Shown here piece after piece: positions 18,030-26,365 of a DNA stretch of 64,000 nt (positions within the stretch are counted from its first letter, which is position 1; every line of letters begins with the position of its first letter). A model generated the notes under the pieces. That model did not search any database. It had not been told where the DNA came from and saw only the letters and a list, made by a program, of their open reading frames with translations. Origin of the DNA: CAVZYN01 sp963779515 (GTDB lineage: Bacteria; Pseudomonadota; Alphaproteobacteria; Rhizobiales; Hyphomicrobiaceae); contig CAVZYN010000009.1 of NCBI GenBank assembly GCA_963779515.1, positions 310,001 to 374,000 on the forward strand, given 5' to 3'. Position numbers and translations under genes: made by a program.

Positions 18030-18818
18030 ATGAAAGGTACCATTACCAGCTATATCGACGTCGCACAGGTGACGCTCTACGTGTTTTGGATTTTCTTCGC
18101 AGGCCTCATCTACTACCTGCATCGCGAGAACAAGCGCGAGGGATATCCGCTTGAATCGGATCGCTCCGAATACATCACTGTTCAAGGGTTCCCTCCAATC
18201 CCGGAGCCAAAAACCTACCTGCTTCCGCACGGCGGCACGCAGACAGCGCCGCGCGCCGAGCGCGAGCAGCGTGAACTCAAAGCGGCGCCGATCGCGCTGT
18301 TTCCAGGCGCGCCGCTATCGCCGTTCGGAAATCCGATGCTTGATGGAGTGGGACCTGCGGCTTGGGCGGAGCGCTCGGATGCACCCGATTTGACGGTCGA
18401 TGGCCAGCCTCGGATCGTTCCCATGCGCAGCGCGGTCGCCTATCACATCGAGCAGCGCGATCCAGATCCGCGAGGGATGGTGGTCGTCGGTGCCGATGGC
18501 TCTGTCGCGGGTACCGTCAAGGATGTGTGGGTTGATCGCTCTGAGTGTCTGATCCGCTACCTCGAGATCGATGTCGCTGGAGCACGGGGCGGCGATGGTG
18601 CGACGGCAAGCACCAAACTCCTGCCGGTGAATTTTTCTCGTATCGATGGGCAACGGCGGCAAGTTCGCGTCAAGTCGATCCTTGCCAGTCAGTTCACCGA
18701 CGTGCCAGCCACGCGTGCCACCGATCGCGTGACACGGCGGGAGGAAGACCGGATCTGCGCGTACTACGGAGGCGGGCATCTCTACGCAACAGCCTCAAGA
18801 TCGGAGCCGCTGCTGTGA
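18030..18818 (+). CDS. puhA: Photosynthetic reaction centre H subunit
   Basis: The 262-residue protein has one N-terminal helix (VTLYVFWIFFAGLIYYLHRENKREGYPLE) and the cytoplasmic beta-barrel domain that caps L/M and helps proton transfer to QB. Family motifs seen are VQGFPPIPEPKTYLLPHGG and GTVKDVWVDRSE. The start at 18030 is preferred because GGAGGA lies 5 bp upstream; an ATG at 18024 is too close to the ribosome site. Its stop overlaps the GTG start of puhB. Confidence 0.96.
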   Translation: MKGTITSYIDVAQVTLYVFWIFFAGLIYYLHRENKREGYPLESDRSEYITVQGFPPIPEPKTYLLPHGGTQTAPRAEREQRELKAAPIALFPGAPLSPFGNPMLDGVGPAAWAERSDAPDLTVDGQPRIVPMRSAVAYHIEQRDPDPRGMVVVGADGSVAGTVKDVWVDRSECLIRYLEIDVAGARGGDGATASTKLLPVNFSRIDGQRRQVRVKSILASQFTDVPATRATDRVTRREEDRICAYYGGGHLYATASRSEPLL

Positions 18819-19498
18819 AAGACGACTTCGAAGTTGAGCCAGTTCCCGGACTGCCCGAGCATCCGCCCGGTGGCGAACGAATCCTCTGGCAAGGATCGCC
18901 AGATTGGCGCATGGCGGCGCGGCGCATTCTTCATGTCGATAAGCTCGCCGTCTATTTCGCGCTTCTGTTGGCGTGGCGTGCGGCGAATGCCATGCAAAGC
19001 GGCGCATCGCTGACAGACGCGATGCTCTCAGCCTTATGGCTCGTCCCACTAGCGTTAGTTGCGATTGGTGTGCTCTGCCTCATCGCGTGGCTCATCGGCC
19101 GAACGACGATCTATACGATCACGACTGCGCGCGTCGCGCTCCGATTCGGCGTTGCGCTCCCCATGACTGTCAATCTGCCCTTCAAGTCGATCGCTGTGGC
19201 GGACGTGCACAAGGGAGCACAAGGCTCGGGTGATCTGATTTTGACGCTCAACGACACGGGCAGGATTGGATACGCGGTGTTGTGGCCGCACGCGCGGCCA
19301 TGGCACTTCGCCCGGCCCAAGCCGGTGCTCCGTTGCCTGCCTGGAGTCAGTCATGTGGGAGAGATCCTCGCGGATGCTCTGACGGCATCGTTGGCGACGG
19401 CTCGCGGGCCTGTAGCCGCGAGTTTGGCGGGCACTCCAGACAGCGATCGGCCCCAACGGGCGATTGCTCGAGGAGCTGCGCTTGCAGCGGCAGAGTAA
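18815..19498 (+). CDS. puhB: Photosynthetic complex assembly protein PuhB
   Basis: The 227-residue membrane protein starts with GTG overlapping the puhA stop (GTGA). The N-terminal PVPGLPEHPPGGERILWQGSP is the family signature, followed by two to three hydrophobic segments and a PH-like domain (RTTIYTITTARVALRFGVALPM). PuhB is known in Rhodobacter as a reaction-centre assembly factor. It lies 20 bp before puhC in the conserved puhABC order. Confidence 0.92.
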   Translation: MKDDFEVEPVPGLPEHPPGGERILWQGSPDWRMAARRILHVDKLAVYFALLLAWRAANAMQSGASLTDAMLSALWLVPLALVAIGVLCLIAWLIGRTTIYTITTARVALRFGVALPMTVNLPFKSIAVADVHKGAQGSGDLILTLNDTGRIGYAVLWPHARPWHFARPKPVLRCLPGVSHVGEILADALTASLATARGPVAASLAGTPDSDRPQRAIARGAALAAAE

Positions 19499-19518
19499 TC
19501 TTGTGACAGGAGGTAGCA

Positions 19519-19977
19519 GTGGACGACGTGCAATCTGAGCAAATTGTGCCCCGAGGCCTCCTTTTTGGAGCGGTCGCGCTCGTCTGCCTGGCAATGGCCG
19601 CGGCCGGCGCGAGCAGCCACTGGGACTTTGGAAGCACGCGAATAGCCTTGGCGGCGCCAATCAACACGACGGACCTTCGTTTTGAGGATCGCGCGGACGG
19701 CGCGATCGTCGTTCGATCCGTCGAAGCGCCGGCAACGGCGCGTGTTCTGGAGCCCGGCACGAACGGCTTCGTCCGCGTCGCACTGCGATCGCTCGCGCGC
19801 GAGCGCCATGCGGCCGGTACCGGAGCCGAAGTGCCGTTCCGGCTTACGCGCCAACCAGATGGCCGGTTCTGGCTCGAAGACCTTGCAACGGGCCGCCGCA
19901 TCGGCCTCGATGCCTTCGGTGCCGCGAATGCCAAGTCATTCGCCCAACTTTTGACTCCGGAAAGGTCCGTCAGATGA
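19519..19977 (+). CDS. puhC: Photosynthetic complex assembly protein PuhC
   Basis: The 152-residue protein has one N-terminal membrane anchor (GLLFGAVALVCLAMAAAGAS) and a periplasmic domain with TTDLRFEDRADGAIVV and RLTRQPDGRFWLEDLATGRRI, characteristic of PuhC. In Rhodobacter it is needed for proper assembly of RC-LH1. The start is GTG at 19519 behind a perfect AGGAGGT. The stop overlaps the next gene by 4 bp. Confidence 0.9.
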   Translation: MDDVQSEQIVPRGLLFGAVALVCLAMAAAGASSHWDFGSTRIALAAPINTTDLRFEDRADGAIVVRSVEAPATARVLEPGTNGFVRVALRSLARERHAAGTGAEVPFRLTRQPDGRFWLEDLATGRRIGLDAFGAANAKSFAQLLTPERSVR

Positions 19978-20279
19978 TCCAACAGCTTTTCAAGCCGCGC
20001 GAAGTGTTCGACGTGCCCTGCACGATCGAGATCGAGAACACTTTCGAGAGCCTGCACGCGCATGTCGATCTCGATGGTGACGTCGAGATCGAGGCCGGTG
20101 ACGAGGTGCTGGTGCACGGCGACGTGATCCGCGTGCCTTACGGACAAAAGATGACATTGCGGCGCAATGCGACGGTGACGCGGGCCAATTGGCTCGATCG
20201 CACGCTGACCAAGATCGGCGCGAGGTTCGAGCTCACCGAGCTTTACGAAGTCAGTTTCTCTTCCGGGAGGAAGCTATGA
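19974..20279 (+). CDS. Conserved PGC protein between puhC and acsF, function unknown
   Basis: The 101-residue soluble protein (MIQQLFKPREVFDVPCTIEIENTF in two parts: an acidic N half with VDLDGDVEIEAGDEVLVHGDVIRV, and a basic C half with LRRNATVTRANWLDRTLTKIG). The N half looks like short beta-strands that could form a small barrel. It overlaps puhC and acsF by 4 bp at each end, so it is translationally coupled to both. A small ORF at this position is recurrent in alphaproteobacterial PGCs; its role is unknown, and assembly or cyclase support is only a guess from context. Confidence 0.8.
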   Translation: MIQQLFKPREVFDVPCTIEIENTFESLHAHVDLDGDVEIEAGDEVLVHGDVIRVPYGQKMTLRRNATVTRANWLDRTLTKIGARFELTELYEVSFSSGRKL

Positions 20280-21343
20280 CCATCGAGACATTGGGTGTTG
20301 CTCCCAACGAGGCAACGCGGGTGGCGCAAGAGGACTCACTCCTCACGCCCCGCTTTTATACAACCGATTTCGCTGAATTGGATCGCATGGATGTGAGCTC
20401 GGTGCGCGGTGAGTGGGATGAGCTGCTCGCCGAGATGCGGGCAGACCCCAACAAAAGCCACTTCCGGCGTACAGAAGCCTGGGACGCAGCTGACATCGAA
20501 GCCCTGCCTGAGGGCCTGCGTAAAGAGTTCAAGGATTTCCTCGTCAGTTCTTTAACGGCGGAGTTCTCGGGCTGCGTGCTCTATGCGGAGATGCGCAAGC
20601 GCGGCAAGAATCCGGACATCGTCGAGCTCTTCAAGTACATGAGCCGCGATGAGGCGCGTCATGCTGGTTTCATCAACGATACCCTCAAGGACAGTGGCAT
20701 GGGGGTCGATCTCGGCTTCCTGACGCGCGCAAAGAAGTACACGTTCTTCCGGCCGAAGTTCATCTTCTATGCGACATATCTGTCGGAGAAGATCGGCTAC
20801 GCGCGTTACATCACGATCTATCGGCATCTGGAGCGCAATCCGGACCGTCGCTTCCATCCGATATTCAAGTGGTTCGAGAAGTGGTGCAACGACGAGTTCC
20901 GGCATGGTGAGGCCTTCGCGCTATTGATGCGGGCCAATCCAAAGCTGCTCACGGGCGTCAACCGCCTGTGGATTCGGTTCTTCCTACTTGCCGTGTTTGC
21001 AACGATGTACGTCCGCGATCACGCCAGACCAGAATTCCACAAGGCGATCGGCATCGATCCGGTGGACTACGACTTCAAGGTCTTCCGCCTTACATCCGAG
21101 ATCTCGAAGCAGGTGTTCCCGTTGACGATCGACGTCGATCATCCAGCGTTCCTGCCCTGTCTCGAGCGGTTGCGTGTCATCAGCGAGAAGATGGGCGAAT
21201 GTGAGAAATCCAAGGGTCCCTTGGCCAGCATTCGCCGCGCGGGGTTGGGATTGCGGGCGGCGCTAGCGTTCGGCCGCCTGTTCATCATCCCGGCGAAGAG
21301 CAACGAGCTTCCCGCCAGCAGCCGCATGGTGCCGGCATGGTGA
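20276..21343 (+). CDS. acsF: Aerobic Mg-protoporphyrin IX monomethyl ester cyclase AcsF
   Basis: AcsF is the O2-dependent diiron enzyme that makes ring E of bacteriochlorophyll. The 355-residue protein has the diiron ligands in two ExxH-type motifs, DEARHAGF (about residue 126) and NDEFRHGEAF (about 205), plus LTAEFSGCVLYAEM. The start at 20276 is fixed by ATGA overlap with the upstream ORF; a longer in-frame extension is not family-like. The O2-independent alternative bchE is not in the window, which hints at aerobic or micro-oxic pigment synthesis. Confidence 0.96.
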   Translation: MTIETLGVAPNEATRVAQEDSLLTPRFYTTDFAELDRMDVSSVRGEWDELLAEMRADPNKSHFRRTEAWDAADIEALPEGLRKEFKDFLVSSLTAEFSGCVLYAEMRKRGKNPDIVELFKYMSRDEARHAGFINDTLKDSGMGVDLGFLTRAKKYTFFRPKFIFYATYLSEKIGYARYITIYRHLERNPDRRFHPIFKWFEKWCNDEFRHGEAFALLMRANPKLLTGVNRLWIRFFLLAVFATMYVRDHARPEFHKAIGIDPVDYDFKVFRLTSEISKQVFPLTIDVDHPAFLPCLERLRVISEKMGECEKSKGPLASIRRAGLGLRAALAFGRLFIIPAKSNELPASSRMVPAW

Positions 21344-21353
21344 GGGCCATCCA

Positions 21354-22196
21354 ATGACACAGCTGGTCGAGATGGGATTGCCCGCACTCTTCGTCGTGCT
21401 CGTCTGGTGGACGAGCACGGGGCTCATCCTGTTTCTCGACAGTCTGCCCGAGCGCACGTATGCGGCAAGCCTGAAGGTGGCATGTGTGGCCAGCACGCTT
21501 GCTGTGGGCTTACTCGTTTGGTTCTCAGACGATACGTCACCGGCAAGCGCGTACGTGTCGTTCGTTGCGGCGATCATCGTCTGGGGTCTCGTCGAGATGG
21601 CGTTTCTGATGGGTTATGTGACGGGGCCCAGAACAACGCCCTGCCCCGAACCTTGCAACGGCGCGCCGCGGTTCTGGTTTGCCTCGCTCGCCATTGCTTA
21701 TCATGAGGCTGCACTTGTGCTGCTGCTGGCTCTGCTGCTGTGGCTGACATGGGGGCAACCAAATCAGGCAGGTGCTTGGACGTTCGGCGTGCTTTGGATC
21801 ATGCGGCTCTCGACGAAGTTGAATATCTTTCTCGGCGTCGCCAATTTGCCGTCGAGCCTATTGCCGCCCCGCATCGCATATCTCGAAAGCTATTTCCGCA
21901 AGGCGCCAATGAATTGGCTGTTCCCATTGTCGATCACAGCGACGACGGTGCTGTGTGTGGCACTTGGTTGGAACGCGGTGACAGCCGCATCGCGGTTCGA
22001 TGCAAACGTATTTGCCATGCTCACGACGCTCGCCATCCTAGCGCTCATCGAGCATTGGTTGCTGATGGTGCCGTTGCCAGCCGAAAAAATGTGGGGGTGG
22101 AGCATGAATCGCCCGTGCGATGTGGAGCAGCGGGCCACGGTCAACGAAACGGTGCAGACTTCACTCGGACGGCAAGCGGCATCGACAGTAATGTAG
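21354..22196 (+). CDS. puhE: Putative photosynthetic complex assembly protein PuhE
   Basis: The 280-residue integral membrane protein has about eight hydrophobic segments (for example ALFVVLVWWTSTGLILFLDSL and AALVLLLALLLWLTWG). RLSTKLNIFLGVANLPSSLLP and IEHWLLMVPLPAEKMWGWSM are typical of PuhE (DUF3623). GTGAGGG lies upstream of the ATG, 10 bp after acsF. In Rhodobacter capsulatus PuhE modulates bacteriochlorophyll synthesis; membership here rests on motifs and gene order. Confidence 0.92.
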   Translation: MTQLVEMGLPALFVVLVWWTSTGLILFLDSLPERTYAASLKVACVASTLAVGLLVWFSDDTSPASAYVSFVAAIIVWGLVEMAFLMGYVTGPRTTPCPEPCNGAPRFWFASLAIAYHEAALVLLLALLLWLTWGQPNQAGAWTFGVLWIMRLSTKLNIFLGVANLPSSLLPPRIAYLESYFRKAPMNWLFPLSITATTVLCVALGWNAVTAASRFDANVFAMLTTLAILALIEHWLLMVPLPAEKMWGWSMNRPCDVEQRATVNETVQTSLGRQAASTVM

Positions 22197-22238
22197 ACGA
22201 CTGAATTTGGAAGAATCGAGTTTCGACTGGAGGCAACG

Positions 22239-23471
22239 ATGGACTACGAAGCGGCGTTCGGACAACACCTCGATAATCTCAACACCGAGGGACGCTATCG
22301 CGTCTTCGCGGATATCCTGCGCCAGCGTGGGGCGTTTCCAAAAGCCAAGCGCCAGTCTGGTGTCGGCGTGAGCGACGTGACCGTCTGGTGCTCCAACGAC
22401 TATCTCGGTATGGGACAGAACCCTGCGGTGCTCAACGCCATGCATGAGGCGATCGATGCTGTGGGCGCGGGCTCTGGCGGTACGCGCAACATTTCAGGCA
22501 CAACCCACTATCATGTCCAGTTGGAGCAGGAGCTGGCCGATCTGCATGGCAAAGAGGCAGCCCTGCTGTTTACGTCCGCTTATGTGGCGAACGATGCGAC
22601 GCTGTCGACGCTCGTCAAGCTGCTGCCTGGTTGCGTCATCTTCTCGGACGAAAAAAACCACGCCTCGATGATCGCCGGCATACGCCACGGTGGCGGCCCG
22701 AAGCACGTCTTCCGGCACAATGACCTCGAGGATCTTGAGGCCAAATTGAAGCTTGCCCCGCGCAATGTGCCAAAGCTGATTGTTTTCGAGAGCGTCTATT
22801 CCATGGACGGTTATATCTCGCCGATCGCGGAGTTCTCGGCTCTCGCCAGAAAGTATGGCGCGCTCACCTACCTCGATGAGGTGCACGCCGTTGGCATGTA
22901 TGGCGCCCGCGGCGGCGGAATTGCTGAACGTGACGGCGTTATGGACGAAATCGACATTATCAATGGGACGCTGGCGAAAGGCTTCGGGGTGATGGGCGGC
23001 TACATCGCTGCGAGCCGCAAGTGCTGCGATGCGATCCGCTCCTATGCATCGGGCTTCATATTCACAACCTCGCTGGCGCCAACGATCGCGGCGGGCGCGC
23101 TTGCGAGCATCCGGCACTTGAAACTCAGCGGTTTCGAGCGCCGGCGTCATCAAGAACGGGCGGCAACGCTGAAGCGACGGCTCGCCGCTGCTGGAATTCC
23201 GGTGTTACCGAATCCGAGCCATATCGTGCCCGTGATGGTCAATAATCCGGTTCACTGCAAATCGTTGAGCGATACGCTGCTGGATCGCTACGGGATCTAC
23301 GTGCAGCCGATCAATTACCCGACGGTGCCGCGTGGCAGCGAACGGTTGCGGCTCACGCCGACCCCGCTGCACACGGATGCCCAGATGGATCACCTGGTCG
23401 GTGCGCTGACCGAGTTGTGGTCGGCCTGCCCGATGGCCAACGGCAGCTTCGTCCGGTTGGCCGCCGAGTGA
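22239..23471 (+). CDS. hemA: 5-aminolevulinate synthase
   Basis: HemA condenses glycine and succinyl-CoA to ALA, the first tetrapyrrole precursor (Shemin route). The 410-residue PLP enzyme shows VWCSNDYLGMGQNP, GTRNISGTTHYHVQLE, the DEVHAVGMYG cofactor region and the PLP lysine in NGTLAKGFGVMGG. CTGGAGG precedes the ATG. The length is full. Placement after the puh-acsF operon links precursor supply to pigment synthesis. Confidence 0.96.
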   Translation: MDYEAAFGQHLDNLNTEGRYRVFADILRQRGAFPKAKRQSGVGVSDVTVWCSNDYLGMGQNPAVLNAMHEAIDAVGAGSGGTRNISGTTHYHVQLEQELADLHGKEAALLFTSAYVANDATLSTLVKLLPGCVIFSDEKNHASMIAGIRHGGGPKHVFRHNDLEDLEAKLKLAPRNVPKLIVFESVYSMDGYISPIAEFSALARKYGALTYLDEVHAVGMYGARGGGIAERDGVMDEIDIINGTLAKGFGVMGGYIAASRKCCDAIRSYASGFIFTTSLAPTIAAGALASIRHLKLSGFERRRHQERAATLKRRLAAAGIPVLPNPSHIVPVMVNNPVHCKSLSDTLLDRYGIYVQPINYPTVPRGSERLRLTPTPLHTDAQMDHLVGALTELWSACPMANGSFVRLAAE

Positions 23472-23512
23472 TGAGTTGAGCGCGGAGCGTTCCGCAATAC
23501 ATAGTTGGTGCC

Positions 23513-25450
23513 ATGACAGTCTCGAGCAAGACGCCCCTGCTGGATACAATCCGAACGCCGTTCGACGTCCGACGCCTGTCAGAAGCGGAATTGCCGCAAT
23601 TGGCCGCAGAGCTGCGAACAGAGACGATCGATGCGGTGTCGATCACCGGTGGTCATCTCGGTGCCGGGCTCGGGGTCGTGGAGCTCACCGTGGCATTGCA
23701 CCACGTTTTCGAGACGCCGCGTGACCGGATCGTCTGGGATGTCGGGCATCAGGCCTATCCGCACAAGATCTTGACCGGTCGGCGAGAGCGAATACGCACC
23801 TTGCGGCAAGGCGGTGGGCTGTCTGGGTTCACGAAGCGGTCCGAAAGTGAATACGATCCCTTCGGCGCCGCGCATTCCTCGACATCGATCTCGGCCGGAC
23901 TCGGCATGGCGGTTGCGCGAGATCTCGATGGGCGAGACAACAATGTGGTGTGTGTCATCGGTGACGGCGCGATGAGTGCCGGTATGGCCTATGAAGCAAT
24001 GAACAATGCCGGCGCGCGCGACGAGCGCCTGATCGTCATTCTCAATGACAACGACATGTCGATTGCGCCGCCAGTGGGGGCGCTGTCGCGATATCTCGCG
24101 CGGGCGACGTCGAGCGGCACGTACCTGCAGTTTCGTGACGGCTTGAAGCATCTTGCGAAGAAGCTGCCGAAGCAGTGGGAGCGGCGCGCGGCGCGAGTGG
24201 AGGAGTATACGCGCACGTATTGGACCGGCGGATCGTTGTTCGAGGAACTGGGATTTTACTACGTAGGCCCTGTGGATGGCCACGATATCTTGGGGCTGCT
24301 TCCGATCTTGAAGAATGCGCGCGACGCAAAGCAGGGACCGATCCTGATCCACGTCGTTACAAAGAAAGGCAAGGGCTACGCGCCGGCGGAAGCTTCGGCC
24401 GACAAGTATCACGGCGTCAACAAGTTCAACGTCGTGACAGGTGCGCAGGTCAAGCCGGCGTCGAATGCGCCGAGTTACACGAAAGTGTTTGCCCATAGCC
24501 TGATCGAGGAGGCGCGGAAGGACCCGAAGATCGTTGCAATCACGGCAGCAATGCCTTCGGGAACTGGCCTCGACCTGTTCGAACGAGAGTTCCCTGATCG
24601 CACATTCGATGTCGGAATCGCGGAGCAACACGGCGTTACGTTCGCCGCCGGGCTCGCGACCGAAGGCTTCAAACCATTCGTGGCAATCTATTCGACGTTC
24701 CTTCAGCGCGCCTATGATCAGATCGTCCACGATGTCGCGCTGCAGAAGTTGCCGGTGCGTTTCGCGATCGATCGGGCGGGACTCGTTGGAGCCGATGGTG
24801 CGACGCATGCTGGTTCGTTTGATGTCGCCTATCTCGGCAATCTCCCCGGATTTGTGATCATGGCTGCCGCCGACGAGGCCGAATTGAAGCATATGGTCGC
24901 CACTGCGGCTGCCATTGATGACCGGCCATCCGCCTTTCGGTACCCACGGGGAGATGGTTCCGGTGTCGATATGCCGGCTGCGGGCATGCCGCTTGAAGTT
25001 GGCAAGGGGCGGATCATGCGCGAAGGCAGCAAGATCGCGCTACTCTCGCTCGGCACGCGGCTTGAGCCGTGCCTCAAGGCTGCCGATCGCCTCGCGGCCT
25101 ACGGCCTATCGACGACCGTTGCCGACGCGCGCTTTGCAAAGCCGCTGGACACCATGCTGATTGCCAGATTGGCCCGCGAGCATGAGGTCCTATTGACTGT
25201 CGAGGAAGGCGCGCTTGGTGGATTCGGATCTTTTGTGCTGCATGAGCTCGCAAATCGAGACCTTATGCGCAATGGTTTGAAATTCAGAACTCTGGCTCTG
25301 CCTGACGCGTTTCTGGACCACGACAAGCCGGAAAAAATGTATCAACTGGCTAGGCTCGACGAGGCAAGCATCGTGGCTGCGGCGCTCGAGGCATTGGGCA
25401 TACCGGTTTCAGATGCCGGTATGGTGGCTGCGGGTCAATCCCACTCTTGA
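23513..25450 (+). CDS. dxs: 1-deoxy-D-xylulose-5-phosphate synthase
   Basis: Dxs makes DXP from pyruvate and glyceraldehyde 3-phosphate, the entry step of the MEP isoprenoid pathway that feeds carotenoids, phytyl tails and quinones. The 645-residue protein has the TPP-binding GDGAMSAGMAYEAMNNAG and the pyrimidine-domain motifs EQHGVTFAAGLA and YSTFLQRAYDQIVHD. It is full length and starts 41 bp after hemA. The ribosome site is weak. Dxs inside a PGC is known from Rhodobacter and relatives. Confidence 0.96.
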   Translation: MTVSSKTPLLDTIRTPFDVRRLSEAELPQLAAELRTETIDAVSITGGHLGAGLGVVELTVALHHVFETPRDRIVWDVGHQAYPHKILTGRRERIRTLRQGGGLSGFTKRSESEYDPFGAAHSSTSISAGLGMAVARDLDGRDNNVVCVIGDGAMSAGMAYEAMNNAGARDERLIVILNDNDMSIAPPVGALSRYLARATSSGTYLQFRDGLKHLAKKLPKQWERRAARVEEYTRTYWTGGSLFEELGFYYVGPVDGHDILGLLPILKNARDAKQGPILIHVVTKKGKGYAPAEASADKYHGVNKFNVVTGAQVKPASNAPSYTKVFAHSLIEEARKDPKIVAITAAMPSGTGLDLFEREFPDRTFDVGIAEQHGVTFAAGLATEGFKPFVAIYSTFLQRAYDQIVHDVALQKLPVRFAIDRAGLVGADGATHAGSFDVAYLGNLPGFVIMAAADEAELKHMVATAAAIDDRPSAFRYPRGDGSGVDMPAAGMPLEVGKGRIMREGSKIALLSLGTRLEPCLKAADRLAAYGLSTTVADARFAKPLDTMLIARLAREHEVLLTVEEGALGGFGSFVLHELANRDLMRNGLKFRTLALPDAFLDHDKPEKMYQLARLDEASIVAAALEALGIPVSDAGMVAAGQSHS

Positions 25451-25623
25451 AGCCAGAACTTGGCATTGGTGTCTCGGCACAATGTCTCGATGTCGATCAG
25501 CGGCGTGGGCTGACCAATTTGAAGTCTGATGCCGACATTTTTTCCGCCCAGAGGGATCTCGGCGATCGAAATTCGCGGCGACCGGCCACGTGCAAAAGGG
25601 TCGCGATCGGTCCGTCCGGCCAA
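25435..25623 (-). CDS. Possible small hypothetical protein, convergent to dxs
   Basis: This 62-codon minus-strand ORF has a protein-like composition (SIAEIPLGGKNVGIRLQIG, then DIETLCRDTNAKFWLQEW). Its 3' end overlaps the dxs 3' end by 16 bp. The start has no clear ribosome site. The 282-bp gap 25451-25732 holds nothing else convincing. I do not recognise a family; it may be a chance ORF or a gene remnant. Confidence 0.3.
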   Translation of the reverse strand: MAGRTDRDPFARGRSPRISIAEIPLGGKNVGIRLQIGQPTPLIDIETLCRDTNAKFWLQEWD

Positions 25624-25732
25624 TGAGCGGCAAATCTTTGGGTGAAATAGCGGCCTACGTGTCTATAGTGTTGCTGGAGTGCACGCCTGTTCGTCTTGGC
25701 CGAACACGGCGAACGGTAATGATCGAGAGTTC

Positions 25733-26365
25733 ATGTCCCGCAGTTTCGACCTTGGATCGGATGCTCAGACGACGACGGCGGCGCACCGGCGTCAGCGGCT
25801 GCGTGTGGCGACGCACGAGGCGCATATGCGGCTCGAAGACACGGTGGCCGCTCGCGGATACTTCGAGACGCCGGCCAAGTACGGAGAGTGGTTGAGGCGC
25901 AGTCACGCTTTCCATCGGGCCATCGAGCATCAGGTCCGCGCACCGGCGCCGGGGACGGACTGTGGAACACGATCGGCGGATAACGATGTCAATTCGGGAT
26001 GCCGCATTCTCATCGAGCAAGATCTCGCGGACCTCGATCTGGTGCCCTATGCGGTCGATGTTGCCGATATGGGGCTTCCCAAGCTCGCCCCTGGCGGTAG
26101 CAGTGGTCTGCTGGCGATCCGATATGTCGTCGAGGGGTCGAACCTCGGTGCCCGGGTCCTTTATAAAAGAGCCCTGGCATTGAATTTTGGGCCGCATCGC
26201 GGTGCCCGCCATCTTGCCGACCGGGCTGCGCGAACTTCGGACTGGCGCGACTTTGTCGCGGAACTGGAAAGCCTCCGTTGTTCAGAGATCGAGGACGAGC
26301 GCATGTGCCAGGTTGCCAAGCGGACTTTCGATCTCGCGCAAGCAATTTTCGGCCGAACGATATGA
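25733..26365 (+). CDS. bphO: Heme oxygenase (biliverdin-producing, BphO type)
   Basis: The 210-residue protein contains RVATHEAHMRLEDTVAARG, where the first His is the expected proximal heme ligand, and GLLAIRYVVEGSNLGARVLYKRAL, the distal-helix G-rich segment of the BphO/HemO family. It would open heme to biliverdin, the chromophore of the bacteriophytochrome encoded next. Its stop overlaps the bphP ATG by 4 bp, a strong functional link. The start is ATG 25733 behind GAGAG. Sequence identity to BphO proteins cannot be measured here. Confidence 0.85.
   Translation: MSRSFDLGSDAQTTTAAHRRQRLRVATHEAHMRLEDTVAARGYFETPAKYGEWLRRSHAFHRAIEHQVRAPAPGTDCGTRSADNDVNSGCRILIEQDLADLDLVPYAVDVADMGLPKLAPGGSSGLLAIRYVVEGSNLGARVLYKRALALNFGPHRGARHLADRAARTSDWRDFVAELESLRCSEIEDERMCQVAKRTFDLAQAIFGRTI

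Noticed and set aside
23579..24892. 437-codon minus-strand frame opposite dxs
   Set aside because: Shadow of a fully conserved enzyme gene.
25688..25708. TGT-N13-ACA upstream of bphO
   Set aside because: Wrong spacing by one base and no promoter elements around it.
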